Source: Bacteroidales bacterium (GTDB lineage: Bacteria; Bacteroidota; Bacteroidia; Bacteroidales; Lentimicrobiaceae). From it: 64,000 nt of DNA. The DNA lies in the NCBI GenBank assembly GCA_016705005.1, contig JADIZB010000038.1, positions 1 to 64,000 of the forward strand, written 5' to 3'. Below, piece by piece: positions 54,980 through 64,000 of this stretch. Positions within the stretch are counted from its first letter, which is position 1, and every line of letters begins with the position of its first letter. A program made the translations under genes and the position numbers. The notes beneath the pieces were generated by a model. The model searched no databases, was not told where the DNA came from, and saw nothing but the letters and a program-made list of their open reading frames with translations.

Positions 54980-55681
54980 ATGATCAGCACAATCGGATTT
55001 GATGCCGACGATACCCTTTGGGTAAATGAGCCAAACTACAGGCAAACAGAAGCCGGATTCTGCCGTATTCTTGAACCGTGGCTGCCCGAACCGGAAGTAT
55101 CCAAAAGTCTTTTCGCGACCGAAATGGCCAACCTGGAACTGTATGGCTACGGCGCCAAGGGCTTCATTCTCTCAATGATCGAAACTGCCATCAGGCTGAG
55201 CAACGGAACCATCGGCAATGATAAACTGAACCGTATCATCGGGTTGGGTAAGGAACTGCTCGACAAGGATGTTGTATTGCTTGATGGGGTGAAACCAGTC
55301 CTGGCCGGCCTCTTTGGCAGATACCGCCTGATCCTTGCCACCAAAGGCGACCTGCTCGATCAGGAACGCAAACTCAGAAAATCAGGTCTAGAGGGCTATT
55401 TCCATCACATCGAAATTATGAGCGACAAATCGGAGAACAATTACCTGAAACTGCTGGCCCATCTTGAAATACCACCTGAACAATTCCTGATGGTCGGTAA
55501 TTCGCTGAAATCAGATATTCTTCCGGTACTTAAGCTGGGTGGACATGGCGTTTATGTCCCCTACCACACTACCTGGCAGCATGAACATATTGATCATTTG
55601 CCCGATAATCCTAACTTTGCAGAGATTCAGGGAATAGATCAACTTCCCGGATTCCTCGAAAAATATGAAAACTGCCATTGA
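54980..55681 (+). CDS. HAD-superfamily hydrolase
   Basis: A 233-residue phosphatase-like protein. The nucleophile motif is D8 with D10 in IGFDADDTLW, motif II is around LILATKGD, and motifs III/IV include K in LRKSGLEGYFHHIEIMSDKSENNY and D in MVGNSLKSDILP. A helical cap lies at about 20-90. It overlaps the next gene by 17 bases, implying coupled translation. Substrate unknown. Confidence 0.8.
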   Translation: MISTIGFDADDTLWVNEPNYRQTEAGFCRILEPWLPEPEVSKSLFATEMANLELYGYGAKGFILSMIETAIRLSNGTIGNDKLNRIIGLGKELLDKDVVLLDGVKPVLAGLFGRYRLILATKGDLLDQERKLRKSGLEGYFHHIEIMSDKSENNYLKLLAHLEIPPEQFLMVGNSLKSDILPVLKLGGHGVYVPYHTTWQHEHIDHLPDNPNFAEIQGIDQLPGFLEKYENCH

Positions 55682-56300
55682 TCTTCAGAACTGGAACAGA
55701 AAAGAACATTTTGAATTTTTCAATGGCTTTAATGAACCTTTTTTCGGAATCGTATCAGAAATCGCCTGTGGAAAGGCACTCTCCTGGTGCCGGAACAATA
55801 AGGTATCATTTTTCCATTATTACCTGTATCAATCGCTCAGGGCAGCCAACATGGTTGAAGAATTCAGGCTCCGGATTGAAGATGACCTGCCCGTAAGCTA
55901 TAATGTTATCCACGCCTCTCCCACCATCAGCCGTCCTGATCATACTTTCGGGTTTTCATTTGTGCCCTTTTCAGAGAATTTTCAGGACTTTATCGGTTCG
56001 GCTATGGCTGAAGCAGAGGCTGTTGCATCCTGCTCCGGGCTTCGACTCAACGAAAACACCTCCCGGAACGATGTGATCCATTATTCTGTAGTACCCTGGA
56101 TTAAATTTACCGGACTTTCACATGCCAGACATTTTTCAGTTCACGACAGTGTTCCGAAAATCACTTTTGGTAAATACCATGCAACCGGAGGTGAAATGAT
56201 GATCCCTGTAGCTGTAAATGCCCATCATGGACTTATGGATGCCTGGCATGTATCCTTATTTCTCAATCACTTTGAGAAATTCATGAATAATCCGGAATAA
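55665..56300 (+). CDS. CAT-like acetyltransferase
   Basis: A 211-residue protein of the chloramphenicol acetyltransferase family. The catalytic His is H188 in NAHHGLMDAWH with the paired D192, giving the family H-x-x-x-D spacing. The usual D-G is D-A here. Other family words are FFHYYLYQSLRAANMVEEFRLR and SVVPWIKFTGLSH. It overlaps the HAD gene by 17 bases. Resistance to chloramphenicol cannot be assumed; many Bacteroidota members acetylate other substrates. Confidence 0.75.
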   Translation: MKTAIDLQNWNRKEHFEFFNGFNEPFFGIVSEIACGKALSWCRNNKVSFFHYYLYQSLRAANMVEEFRLRIEDDLPVSYNVIHASPTISRPDHTFGFSFVPFSENFQDFIGSAMAEAEAVASCSGLRLNENTSRNDVIHYSVVPWIKFTGLSHARHFSVHDSVPKITFGKYHATGGEMMIPVAVNAHHGLMDAWHVSLFLNHFEKFMNNPE

Positions 56301-56606
56301 AGAGGAATGACTTCCTGCCTCCCGCCTGCTGTTATAAATATGATTGCCTGCCATATTTCCGTGTAGTTTTTATTAATTTCAGCACCCCCCCTTTCCCGAA
56401 CATCCGCGAAATGCCTCCATACACCCCATTGCAACCATTCAACCCCGGGAGATGACGGTTCAACTATGAATACTGCAAGTTCATCACTGAATGTTTTTGA
56501 AGTTTAAAATACTGCCATACTTTTACTTGCCTGAAATAAAAAGGGAAGTAAAATTCCGGTTGCGGTAACATCCGCTCCGGGTGTTATCATATGAACAATA
56601 TTTAAT
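56301..56606. other. Spacer before the ABC transporter genes
   Basis: A 306-base region without a gene. It holds a promoter candidate (56496-56525) and a hairpin in the leader, TAACATCC/GGGTGTTA, at 56566-56586. Confidence 0.45.
56496..56525 (+). promoter_or_regulatory. Possible promoter of the ABC transporter pair
   Basis: TTTG at 56496-56499 and TACTTTTA at 56518-56525 are 18 bases apart. The last base departs from TAnnTTTG. The leader would be about 75 bases and include a hairpin at 56566-56586. Confidence 0.4.
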
Positions 56607-57536
56607 ATGGATCCATCAACAATCTGCCTGCAAACCCTCGGACTCTGCAAATCCTACAATAACCAGCCTGTTGTGGATAACCTGTCGGTTGAGATCAGGG
56701 AGGGCGAAATTTTTGGTTTACTGGGGCCAAATGGTGCCGGAAAAACGACTTCTATCCGAATGATCACCGGATTGCTTCAGCCTGATTCTGGTGAAGTGAT
56801 GATCAACGGAAAACGGGCAACCGGTAACGACAACCGGCTGAATGTTGGTCTGTGCCCCCAGGAACTGGTTTTGTGGAACAACCTCACCTGCAGGGAGCAA
56901 TTGATTTTTATGGCGGCTATGTATGATGTAGATGGCCGGACAGCCCGGATAAGAGCCGATGAACTGCTCGAAAGAATGCATCTGTCCGAAAAACGCCAAA
57001 GTCTGGCTAAAACACTTTCGGGAGGAATGCAAAGACGTTTGAACATCCTGATGGCCCTGATGCATGACCCCGCTATCATCATTCTTGATGAACCGGAAGC
57101 AGGTCTGGATCCTCAGAGCCGCGTGCTTGTACGTGAATTTATCCTGTCGTTGTCAAATATCAGGACTGTTGTTTTCACCACACACAATATGGACGAAGCA
57201 GACCGTATTTGTGACCGGATCGCAATCATCGATTCCGGAAAACTGATGGTTACCGGTTCTCCTGAAACCCTGAAGAAGACCATTGGCAAAGGTGATGTGC
57301 TTGAAATCAGCTTTTCGGGCAATGCCCCGGAAGTCAGTGAAATCTCATCACTTGCAGGTGAAGTTAAAATCGTTGATTCGGTGATTTACTTCAGATCGCT
57401 GGCTGTTATTGACAAACTGCCTGTGATTCTTGAAAAATTAAAGTCGCTCGACATTAAAGTGAGAGGTATTCAACTTCGTGAAAACACCCTGGAGGATGTA
57501 TTCATTTCATTAACCGGAAAAAAATTAAGGGAATAG
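56607..57536 (+). CDS. ABC transporter ATP-binding protein
   Basis: A 309-residue ATPase of the ABC-2 exporter type (CcmA-like). The Walker A motif is GPNGAGKTTS at about 40-48, the signature is LSGGMQRRLNIL, Walker B is IIILDEPEAGLDPQ, and the switch His is in VVFTTHNMDEADR. The C-terminal extension (about 220-309) resembles regulatory domains of drug and lipid exporters. The permease gene starts two bases after its stop. Substrate unknown. Confidence 0.9.
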   Translation: MDPSTICLQTLGLCKSYNNQPVVDNLSVEIREGEIFGLLGPNGAGKTTSIRMITGLLQPDSGEVMINGKRATGNDNRLNVGLCPQELVLWNNLTCREQLIFMAAMYDVDGRTARIRADELLERMHLSEKRQSLAKTLSGGMQRRLNILMALMHDPAIIILDEPEAGLDPQSRVLVREFILSLSNIRTVVFTTHNMDEADRICDRIAIIDSGKLMVTGSPETLKKTIGKGDVLEISFSGNAPEVSEISSLAGEVKIVDSVIYFRSLAVIDKLPVILEKLKSLDIKVRGIQLRENTLEDVFISLTGKKLRE

Positions 57537-57538
57537 TC

Positions 57539-58660
57539 ATGAGAATGCTGGCCATCATAAAAAAAGCCCTGATCATGCAGATGCGCGATTACTGGGCCCT
57601 GCTGCTTACCATCAGTGCGGCACCTTTCTTCGTTTTTATTTATTATGCCATGACCAGTGGTGGTTCAACCACCTATTCGGTGCATCTTTTTTATCAGAAC
57701 ACGGAGAAAATTGAAACTTATAAAGAACAACTAATCAACAACCTGAAAAGTGTTTCTTACAGCAATGGTAAAAGTACCCTGGAGATCACTGAAACAACAG
57801 ATACTGCTGCGGCAAAGCAATTGATCAGGGACCGCAAAGCCGATGTTCTCCTATATATTCCTGAGGGGTTCTCCGACAGCCTCAAAGCGGGAAGAGCTCC
57901 TGAATTCCTTGTTTTTGGTGAAGCCAGCAATCCGAAGTATTCAATCGGGTTGATTTTTACCATTTCAGGCGTTGAAGAACTCGTGAAACAATTTTCAGAA
58001 AAAGAACCTCTCTATACCTTCAGGGAAGAATTTATGGGCAATTCGGAAGCACGGAGTGAGTTTGAGGTGTATGTCCCCGGAATTTTCGTCTTTTCCATCA
58101 TTATGCTGATCCTTTCAGCATCGCTGATATTTATACGCGATGTGGAGGACCGTACCATGCTCAGGCTTAAAATCAGCCGGATGACGGTATTTGATTACCT
58201 GCTGGGCAACACCGTTGTTCAGTGGGGGGTTGGGATCGTTTCATTTATCCTGACCTACGTGCTGGCCATCATGCTTGGATTCACCAGCCAGGGTCCGATC
58301 TGGCTGGTCCTGCTGGTTTGTTCGGTAACAATCCTTTCAATCATCGCCATCAGCCTGATCCTGGTCGCCTTTTGCAAGAATGCCGGAATGGTGATGATCC
58401 TGGGCAATTTCCCACTCTTCATTCTGATGTTTTTTTCAGGAGCTATGATTCCATTGCCCAGAAATGAACTGATTGCCGGCTTTGCACTGAACGATTTACT
58501 GCCGCCAACGCATGCTGTGATTGCATTGAATAAAATCTTCACTTATGGCGCAGGATTTTCAGACATACTGTATGAACTGGCCATGCTTTTGATACTGACA
58601 ATGGTTTACTTTGCCTGTGGTATTGTGCTTTTCAAAAAAAATCACCTTAAAGCAGCCTGA
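57539..58660 (+). CDS. ABC-2 type transporter permease
   Basis: A 373-residue inner-membrane permease with one N-terminal membrane segment (about 20-40), a large periplasmic domain (about 45-180) and five segments in the C-terminal half. Typical ABC-2 phrases are FVFIYYAMTSGGS, VPGIFVFSIIMLILSASLIFIRD and LFILMFFSGAMIPLPRNEL. It pairs with the ATPase immediately upstream to form an exporter. The substrate is unknown. Confidence 0.85.
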   Translation: MRMLAIIKKALIMQMRDYWALLLTISAAPFFVFIYYAMTSGGSTTYSVHLFYQNTEKIETYKEQLINNLKSVSYSNGKSTLEITETTDTAAAKQLIRDRKADVLLYIPEGFSDSLKAGRAPEFLVFGEASNPKYSIGLIFTISGVEELVKQFSEKEPLYTFREEFMGNSEARSEFEVYVPGIFVFSIIMLILSASLIFIRDVEDRTMLRLKISRMTVFDYLLGNTVVQWGVGIVSFILTYVLAIMLGFTSQGPIWLVLLVCSVTILSIIAISLILVAFCKNAGMVMILGNFPLFILMFFSGAMIPLPRNELIAGFALNDLLPPTHAVIALNKIFTYGAGFSDILYELAMLLILTMVYFACGIVLFKKNHLKAA

Positions 58661-58700
58661 TTAAATTATTCTCAGGGCTGTAACAGCATAACCTGAATTT

Positions 58701-61700
58701 TCAGAAATTAACCCTGAAAAACCCCGATTCAAGGGGATCGAGACTGTTGTCCATCCCAACAACAAGCCGTCCTGTAACATCCGTGCCTGATACCCGTAAC
58801 ATTTTACCGGTCAATCCGTTGTATAACCTTACCGGGGTATTTATTCCATCTGTTTCACGCAGGTGGACCAGTAGAGAATGTTCGCCGGAAGGTCTTACAC
58901 TGATCAAAACAGCATTTTCGGGCCAACCCGTTATAAATGAGCCTGTCTGGTATAAGTTATTGTCATTCTTACTGTTACCTGATCCCGGTACAACCCTTGT
59001 CAGGAAAGGAACCCGGCACCCCCAGCCAAATTTTGTTGCAAACCCGTTGGATTCATCGTCTGATGAAGTAATATAGTAGGTCCACGAATGGCCACCCCGC
59101 TGATCGGCGTTGAAATTTGTAGTCCAGTAGTTATTCATCGGCCATGAATACAGGTGAGTGGTTTCAGGTAAAGCACCCGCGGTAAAACGCCCGGTATTGA
59201 TGTTGCCGAACTGCATCAGCGGCATTTCACTGCATCCAAGCACCACCTGTGAGCCGCTGCTCCTGAGTGCCGTGAAATTCTGAACCACATTCCAGTCGTT
59301 CGAAGATCCGGTAATCTGATCCTTTCCTGTTTCAATCACCCCTCCCGGCAACTCGGTAAAATGTTTTCCGCAACCTGGTGAAAACGGGAATGCGATATAG
59401 AAGCCTTCAGGGTCAGTAATATTTTTCTTCACGATTGAGTAAGCCAGATCAACTCTTTTCCCGGTATTGAATAATCTGATTTCAAATGAAAATCCTCTTG
59501 GTCCCACAGAAGTTTCCGTTTCGCCGTAGAATCTGATGCTGTTCCAGACCTGGCCTTCCGAATGGTTGTCAAACCAGACAGAATCGGGCGACAATCGCCT
59601 GAAATTCCGGAGATATTTTGATTCAAGCTGTTCCCTGTTTCCTAGCTGTTCGATAATCAGTTCTCCCAGCTTAACCTTTGATGCCTGGTCGATCAGCTCT
59701 TTTGACAAAGCCTTGTCAAACATAGAAACCAGGGTTCCCTTCGTGGTATCAATCTGCAGCCTGTACCACTCGTTTTCCATCACAGCCATAGGACTTCTTT
59801 CAGGCAATCTGCCTGAATCATCCAGGGGCCTTATGCTGTATTTCCTGAATCCGAAAGGGGGAATATCCTGGAGCCAGACTGCCCAATATGTTCCGTCGGA
59901 CCTGTGCGACAATGCCTGAACCGCAAGCATCTTCCCTTGCTGGTCATAGATTCCGGGTACTTTCCCTCTGGGGACAATCTGATGATCAATATAAACTGTT
60001 GTCAGGCCGGATCTTTCCCAATTGAGTGTATTGAAGACCAGCAAAGAAGGTTCCTGACCACGGTCAAAGCGGCTTTGCAGCATACCCAGGGCTTCTTCAC
60101 CCAGCATGGCTACGCGCCGTGTGGCTTCCCATGCATATGAATCCTTTAATGCCCGTTGTTCCATAGTTGGACCACTCAATGGCTCGCGGACACTTTCGGA
60201 ATAACCGGTAGTATGTTCAGCATAGAAGAGTAAAGCATTGTTTGCCAGGTTGATGTCATCGTCTGTCTTCTCTGGCAATTGCAGCCCTGTCACAGCAGCC
60301 ATGGCCAGCCCGGCCATATTGGCCATCAGTGATGCAGAGGCAACTCTTGCTGCGGCTACTTCCCGGGCTGAAGCAGCCAGTCCATCGGCCCACCAATCCG
60401 GCCAGGCACCTCTAATCACGGGGAAACTGCTTCCATAAAGGCTTTCCATGTTCCTGAAATATGATTCTGCAGTAGAAGTTGTCAACCTGGGCCAGTCAAA
60501 CAGGTTGTTCCATTGCCTTATCAAATCACTTGCTGTTGTTGAAGGAGGAGAATTGTCAGTCATATATCCGGAGTGCTGTATCGCCATCACTTCATACGGA
60601 TAACCCTTTGATTCAAGGGAGCTCAGGTAATTAAGCAGGTTGTTTTTAAACTTGTCAATATCACCTGTCTGCATTTCCAGCACTGTGTTACCGGTCATGT
60701 AATGTTCTGCCCTGAAGGTCAGGACCCGGTTTCCGGACGGGGATTCCCACCAGAATAAGGTAGGCTTGTCGAAACAGATCAGGGCCCGGTGACCGTGGGT
60801 GCCCATGTTCAGATATCTGATGCCAAGACCGGTGAAGTAGTCGTTCATGCACCAACCGATCCCGTTCACATCGTTTTGCATGGCCAGGTTTACCGGTATT
60901 CCATGGTCCTTTATCCTGCCTGCTGCTTCGAGGGAGGCTGCAAGTATCTGCTCATCGGGCAGTTCGCTGAAGTTATAGTACATGCCCGTGACTTCTATCC
61001 TGCCCTCTTTCACCCGGTCAATCAACCGTCTGACCTGATCTTCAGGCCGACACTTCAGATACTCATCAACCGGCCATGATGCTTCACAGACCCAACGGAA
61101 TTTTGCATTTTCGGGAAAACTGTCGGTCGCATCGCAATAATCAAGCGCATAATCGATATACCGGAGATGCTCGGCAAGAATTTCAGTCTGGGAACGTGTA
61201 TACCCAATATCGGTATGGGTATGCTGTATCAGGCTGATGTCCCACTTCTTCACCGGCTTCAGGGTTACCCTTTCTTCAACCCTGAAATCGCCTGCAACAA
61301 CCCGGATGATAACATCCGTGGGTGAAGAAACAGGATTTAGTCCAAGGTTGACAGCATTATACCCTGATTTCAGGGGATATCGTCCAATCTCGGCATCATT
61401 GGCGTAAATCACAGCTTCAGCAGGAAATCCGAAATAAAATATACCGGCTTCAACCAATTGCTTCGGGAACCCGTTGTTTTTCAGGATGGCAGGAAACGGG
61501 TGAAGGCTGACTCCTGTTTTTACCTGTTTCCTGAATGTCATATACCAGGAGCTCAGGCCGGCAGCACTTCCGGTTACTTGAATTCTTAAAGGGCGCCCGG
61601 TGATCAGATTTCCTGACGGGACCCGCAGCATCATGTAGCCGTGATGATCGCCGTACTGGTCAACCAAAATGGAAGTAAACGCCAGTGAATATCCATCTTT

Positions 61701-62111
61701 ACCCCTGAGTTCCCATGCAGGATTGCCGTCGGTGTTAAAAGAGAACCACTGTTTGCCATTGATCGCCATGTCAAAGCGGGCGACGCCCGGACTTGATCCA
61801 ATGGCAGCTATCCAGACAAAGGTGACATATTTCTCAGAAATTCCGGAAGGTACTGTATCTGTATCCCATTCCATGAAATCCGAGCCGTCATTGGCTCTGA
61901 TCAGCAGGCTCTCGCGCAACCCCGGAATGCATGAATGGTAGTTGAAATCCATTCCTGTCACCTTGCGGTCAAAACCGTTCACCGGAAAATCACCGTAGGT
62001 AAATAAATTCTGCGCAACTGTAGGCTGTGCCTGAAAAGCAAACATACAAAAAGCGATGAAAAACCAGATTCCGGGGGTAGTAAGAAACCTGGATGGAACA
62101 GGCTTGGCCAT
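58701..62111 (-). CDS. GH38 alpha-mannosidase
   Basis: An exported enzyme of 1,136 residues. The open frame reaches up to 62231, but the 40 extra residues lie upstream of a -7 element (62148-62155), so the Met at 62111 that precedes the signal peptide MAKPVPSRFLTTPGIWFFIAFCMFAFQAQ is chosen. An N-terminal beta region (about 30-285) precedes the GH38 core with zinc ligands H297 and D301 in LIQHTHTDIGYT, W345/W346-region VCEASWPVDEYL and the nucleophile D414 in MQNDVNGIGW. C-terminal beta domains follow. It removes alpha-mannose from glycans, possibly from N-glycans or mannans. Confidence 0.85.
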   Translation of the reverse strand: MAKPVPSRFLTTPGIWFFIAFCMFAFQAQPTVAQNLFTYGDFPVNGFDRKVTGMDFNYHSCIPGLRESLLIRANDGSDFMEWDTDTVPSGISEKYVTFVWIAAIGSSPGVARFDMAINGKQWFSFNTDGNPAWELRGKDGYSLAFTSILVDQYGDHHGYMMLRVPSGNLITGRPLRIQVTGSAAGLSSWYMTFRKQVKTGVSLHPFPAILKNNGFPKQLVEAGIFYFGFPAEAVIYANDAEIGRYPLKSGYNAVNLGLNPVSSPTDVIIRVVAGDFRVEERVTLKPVKKWDISLIQHTHTDIGYTRSQTEILAEHLRYIDYALDYCDATDSFPENAKFRWVCEASWPVDEYLKCRPEDQVRRLIDRVKEGRIEVTGMYYNFSELPDEQILAASLEAAGRIKDHGIPVNLAMQNDVNGIGWCMNDYFTGLGIRYLNMGTHGHRALICFDKPTLFWWESPSGNRVLTFRAEHYMTGNTVLEMQTGDIDKFKNNLLNYLSSLESKGYPYEVMAIQHSGYMTDNSPPSTTASDLIRQWNNLFDWPRLTTSTAESYFRNMESLYGSSFPVIRGAWPDWWADGLAASAREVAAARVASASLMANMAGLAMAAVTGLQLPEKTDDDINLANNALLFYAEHTTGYSESVREPLSGPTMEQRALKDSYAWEATRRVAMLGEEALGMLQSRFDRGQEPSLLVFNTLNWERSGLTTVYIDHQIVPRGKVPGIYDQQGKMLAVQALSHRSDGTYWAVWLQDIPPFGFRKYSIRPLDDSGRLPERSPMAVMENEWYRLQIDTTKGTLVSMFDKALSKELIDQASKVKLGELIIEQLGNREQLESKYLRNFRRLSPDSVWFDNHSEGQVWNSIRFYGETETSVGPRGFSFEIRLFNTGKRVDLAYSIVKKNITDPEGFYIAFPFSPGCGKHFTELPGGVIETGKDQITGSSNDWNVVQNFTALRSSGSQVVLGCSEMPLMQFGNINTGRFTAGALPETTHLYSWPMNNYWTTNFNADQRGGHSWTYYITSSDDESNGFATKFGWGCRVPFLTRVVPGSGNSKNDNNLYQTGSFITGWPENAVLISVRPSGEHSLLVHLRETDGINTPVRLYNGLTGKMLRVSGTDVTGRLVVGMDNSLDPLESGFFRVNF

Positions 62112-62147
62112 AACATGAGGTTGAAGATCAGACAAAAGAGATGGTTG

Positions 62148-62155
62148 CAAATGTA
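62148..62155 (-). promoter_or_regulatory. Possible -7 element of the GH38 gene
   Basis: The minus strand reads TACATTTG, a perfect match, placing the transcript start near 62141. This is 30 bases before the ATG at 62111. Confidence 0.35.
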
Positions 62156-62243
62156 AATAAAACATTCCTCTGTCGCCGGGATAAAGTAAAACGGAGAAAT
62201 TAAGTGCATCCGTGGAAGATGGATATAGCACAAGACAAACCGG

Positions 62244-62825
62244 TTATTTCACTTCTTCAGAAAACAAGCTGTCCATTTCACGAACTTCACCTGCCTTAAG
62301 GTTGCCAAGCTGAATGGTATCAACCCTTACCCTGAGCAACCGCAATGTCGGAAAACCTACGGCAGCGGTCATTTTCCTAATCTGCCTGTTTTTTCCTTCC
62401 GTCAGTGTAATGGAAACCCAACAGGTCGGACCATGCCTGTCGTCGCGGATTTTCTTAATTCTTGGCGGAAAACCGGGGTCATCAGAAAGCAATTCAGCCC
62501 TGCACGGGAGGGTCATATACTTCACACCGCGAATGCCAATCTCAACACCTGCTCTCAGTTTTTCAAGTGCATCCTCACCAATCATTCCATCCAGTTGGGC
62601 ATAATATTCCTTTTCCTTGTCTTTTGCACGCATGTTTTCACAAACCATCCCATCAGTAGTCAGAAGGAGTAAACCTTCACTATCCTCGTCAAGCCTTCCG
62701 ATAGACATTGTCCCTTCAGGAAATGGATAGAGCAGGCCCAGAACTTTTTTCCAGTCGTGTTCGCACACAAACTGACTCAGGTACCCATATGGTTTATGCA
62801 GAATGAAATGGTGGTGACTTGTCAT
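62244..62825 (-). CDS. rluE: RluE-like 23S rRNA pseudouridine synthase
   Basis: A 193-residue pseudouridine synthase of the RsuA/RluB/RluE group without an S4 domain, the size of RluE. The catalytic Asp is in SIGRLDEDSEGLLLLT, and the family block TEGKNRQIRKMTAAVGFPTLRLLRV is intact. It would modify a uridine in 23S rRNA. The GH38 gene downstream on the same strand is separated by a putative promoter and is not functionally related. Confidence 0.85.
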   Translation of the reverse strand: MTSHHHFILHKPYGYLSQFVCEHDWKKVLGLLYPFPEGTMSIGRLDEDSEGLLLLTTDGMVCENMRAKDKEKEYYAQLDGMIGEDALEKLRAGVEIGIRGVKYMTLPCRAELLSDDPGFPPRIKKIRDDRHGPTCWVSITLTEGKNRQIRKMTAAVGFPTLRLLRVRVDTIQLGNLKAGEVREMDSLFSEEVK

Positions 62826-62893
62826 GGTTAAAATCTGGCGCGAAGCTATGGTGAAATTCCGGAATTCAAAAACAAAAGCAATATTCCGTTCTA

Positions 62894-62923
62894 TTGGTTT
62901 TCCGGCATTATTCCTATCTTTAC
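62894..62923 (+). promoter_or_regulatory. Possible promoter of the GT2 gene
   Basis: TTG at 62894-62896 and TATCTTTA at 62916-62923 are 19 bases apart. The -7 element differs from consensus only at its last base. Transcription would start near 62930, 18 bases before the ATG. Confidence 0.45.
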
Positions 62924-62947
62924 AAACTGTTTAAAGTGTATCCGTTA

Positions 62948-64000
62948 ATGAAGCTATCGGTTGTAATTGTCAACTACAACGTTAAGTATTTCCTTGAGCA
63001 ATGCCTGCATTCGGTTGATGATGCTATCAGGGGAATGAATGCGGAAGTAATTGTTGTCGACAACAATTCGGTCGACGGATCGGCCGAAATGGTGGCTGAA
63101 AAGTTTCCAAATGTTAAACTCATTGCCAACACTGAGAATACCGGCTTTTCGAAGGCCAATAATCAAGCCATCAGGCAATGTTCAGGAGAATACATTCTTC
63201 TTCTGAATCCAGATACGGTTGTTGAGCATGACACTCTCACCAAATCCGTTGCCTTTATGGATTCTCATCCTGATGCCGGAGGGCTGGGCATTAAAATGGT
63301 GGATGGCAAAGGCAGATTCCTTCCGGAGTCAAAACGTGGCTTACCAACCCCGGTTGTTGCTTTTTATAAAATTTTCGGACTGTCGGCGCTCTTTCCAAAA
63401 TCAAAGATCTTCGGCCAGTATCACCTGGGTTACCTCGACAAGGAAGAAACTCATGTGGTGGATGTACTTGCCGGGGCCTACATGATGTTGAGGCGCGAAA
63501 CCCTTGACAAAACAGGCCTTCTTGATGAGACCTTCTTCATGTATGGTGAGGATATTGATCTCAGTTACAGGATCACCAAAGCCGGTTACAGGAATTATTA
63601 CTACCCTGAAGCAAGGATTATTCATTATAAGGGTGAGAGCACCAAAAAGTCGAGCATCAATTACGTATTTGTGTTTTACAATGCCATGGTCATTTTTGCC
63701 CGGAAGCACTTTTCGCAGAACAATGCACGACTCTTTTCCCTGCTGATCCATATCGCAATCTATCTGCGGGCCGGAATATCAGTACTTTACAGGGTATTGA
63801 ACAAACTACTTCTGCCAATTACAGATGCAGCTGTGTTGTATACCGGTGCTTTGCTGATTGTAGGTTACTGGGAAAGCCAGGTCATTTACAAAGTAGGTGG
63901 ACACTACCCTTCCCTGTTTATGTTTGGCGTGCTTCCCGCTTATATCCTGATCTGGTTGATGTCAGTACTGATCAGCGGAGGATATGACCCTCCGCTCAGA
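62948..64000 (+). CDS. GT2 glycosyltransferase, cut by the window end
   Basis: The first 351 codons are present with no stop before the window end. The start KLSVVIVNYNVKYFLEQCL and the segment VVDNNSVDGSAEMV are the GT-A nucleotide-sugar site. The acidic site is LLLNPDTVVEHDT, and the acceptor-side motif is FFMYGEDIDLSYRITKAG, as in WbbL-type rhamnosyltransferases. Membrane segments begin at about residue 290. It probably builds a surface polysaccharide or O-antigen. The rest of the gene and its partners lie beyond the window. Confidence 0.8.
   Translation, partial: MKLSVVIVNYNVKYFLEQCLHSVDDAIRGMNAEVIVVDNNSVDGSAEMVAEKFPNVKLIANTENTGFSKANNQAIRQCSGEYILLLNPDTVVEHDTLTKSVAFMDSHPDAGGLGIKMVDGKGRFLPESKRGLPTPVVAFYKIFGLSALFPKSKIFGQYHLGYLDKEETHVVDVLAGAYMMLRRETLDKTGLLDETFFMYGEDIDLSYRITKAGYRNYYYPEARIIHYKGESTKKSSINYVFVFYNAMVIFARKHFSQNNARLFSLLIHIAIYLRAGISVLYRVLNKLLLPITDAAVLYTGALLIVGYWESQVIYKVGGHYPSLFMFGVLPAYILIWLMSVLISGGYDPPLR

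Overview
The window looks like chromosomal DNA from a member of the Bacteroidota, probably an environmental, polysaccharide-degrading Bacteroidales-like organism. The evidence is indirect but consistent. Several proteins end in type IX secretion (T9SS) sorting domains. There is a SusC-type receptor, FtsX-like 800-residue permeases and LVIVD and YCF48 repeat proteins. Many genes are preceded by the TAnnTTTG -7 element typical of Bacteroidota promoters, and clear Shine-Dalgarno sites are absent. Heptamer satellites, a REP-type transposase relic and palindromic intergenic elements fit the same picture. No rRNA, tRNA or CRISPR array was seen.

Layout. 1-4.7 kb: a flavodoxin gene, a repeat-rich spacer of 1.1 kb, a membrane protein fused to a spermidine-synthase-like domain, and two heptamer satellites with a terminator. 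4.7-7.9 kb (minus strand): a GLUG-repeat T9SS surface protein broken by one frameshift. 8.3-17.7 kb: a tight five-gene glycoside hydrolase operon (GH144, GH144, GH31, GH43-like, GH3), best explained as a beta-1,2-glucan (sophoro-oligosaccharide) degradation operon, although the GH31 and GH43-like members hint at a decorated substrate. 17.8-19.2 kb: an orphan hybrid histidine kinase.

19.6-29.4 kb is the most interesting block. A gingipain-like C25 protein is followed, all on one strand and closely spaced, by pgsB, pgsC and pgsW (poly-gamma-glutamate synthesis), an unrecognised periplasmic protein made of two copies of one domain, an outer-membrane beta-barrel and an LVIVD-propeller lipoprotein. 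I read this as a candidate Gram-negative poly-gamma-glutamate (or similar amide-linked polymer) synthesis, export and surface system. Only the pgsBCW part is recognisable from known families.

29.5-42.5 kb holds an orphan SusC-like receptor without SusD, an AlkZ/YcaQ-like winged-helix protein, an FtsX-type permease, a GT39 glycosyltransferase, a VOC protein, a class III aminotransferase, a PQQ-type beta-propeller protein and a membrane protein of unknown function. 42.5-52.4 kb holds a T9SS YCF48-repeat protein, two outer-membrane barrels, a GH53 galactanase lipoprotein, and an AraC regulator divergent from a large GH127-like/esterase fusion, suggesting pectin or arabinogalactan side-chain use. 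52.4-53.0 kb: a dead REP-associated transposase. 53.2-58.7 kb: a TetR/SDR pair, a HAD hydrolase overlapping a CAT-like acyltransferase, and an ABC ATPase/permease pair. 58.7-64 kb: a GH38 alpha-mannosidase, an RluE-like pseudouridine synthase and the start of a GT2 glycosyltransferase cut by the window end.

All functions are inferred from sequence motifs read by eye. No database search was run.
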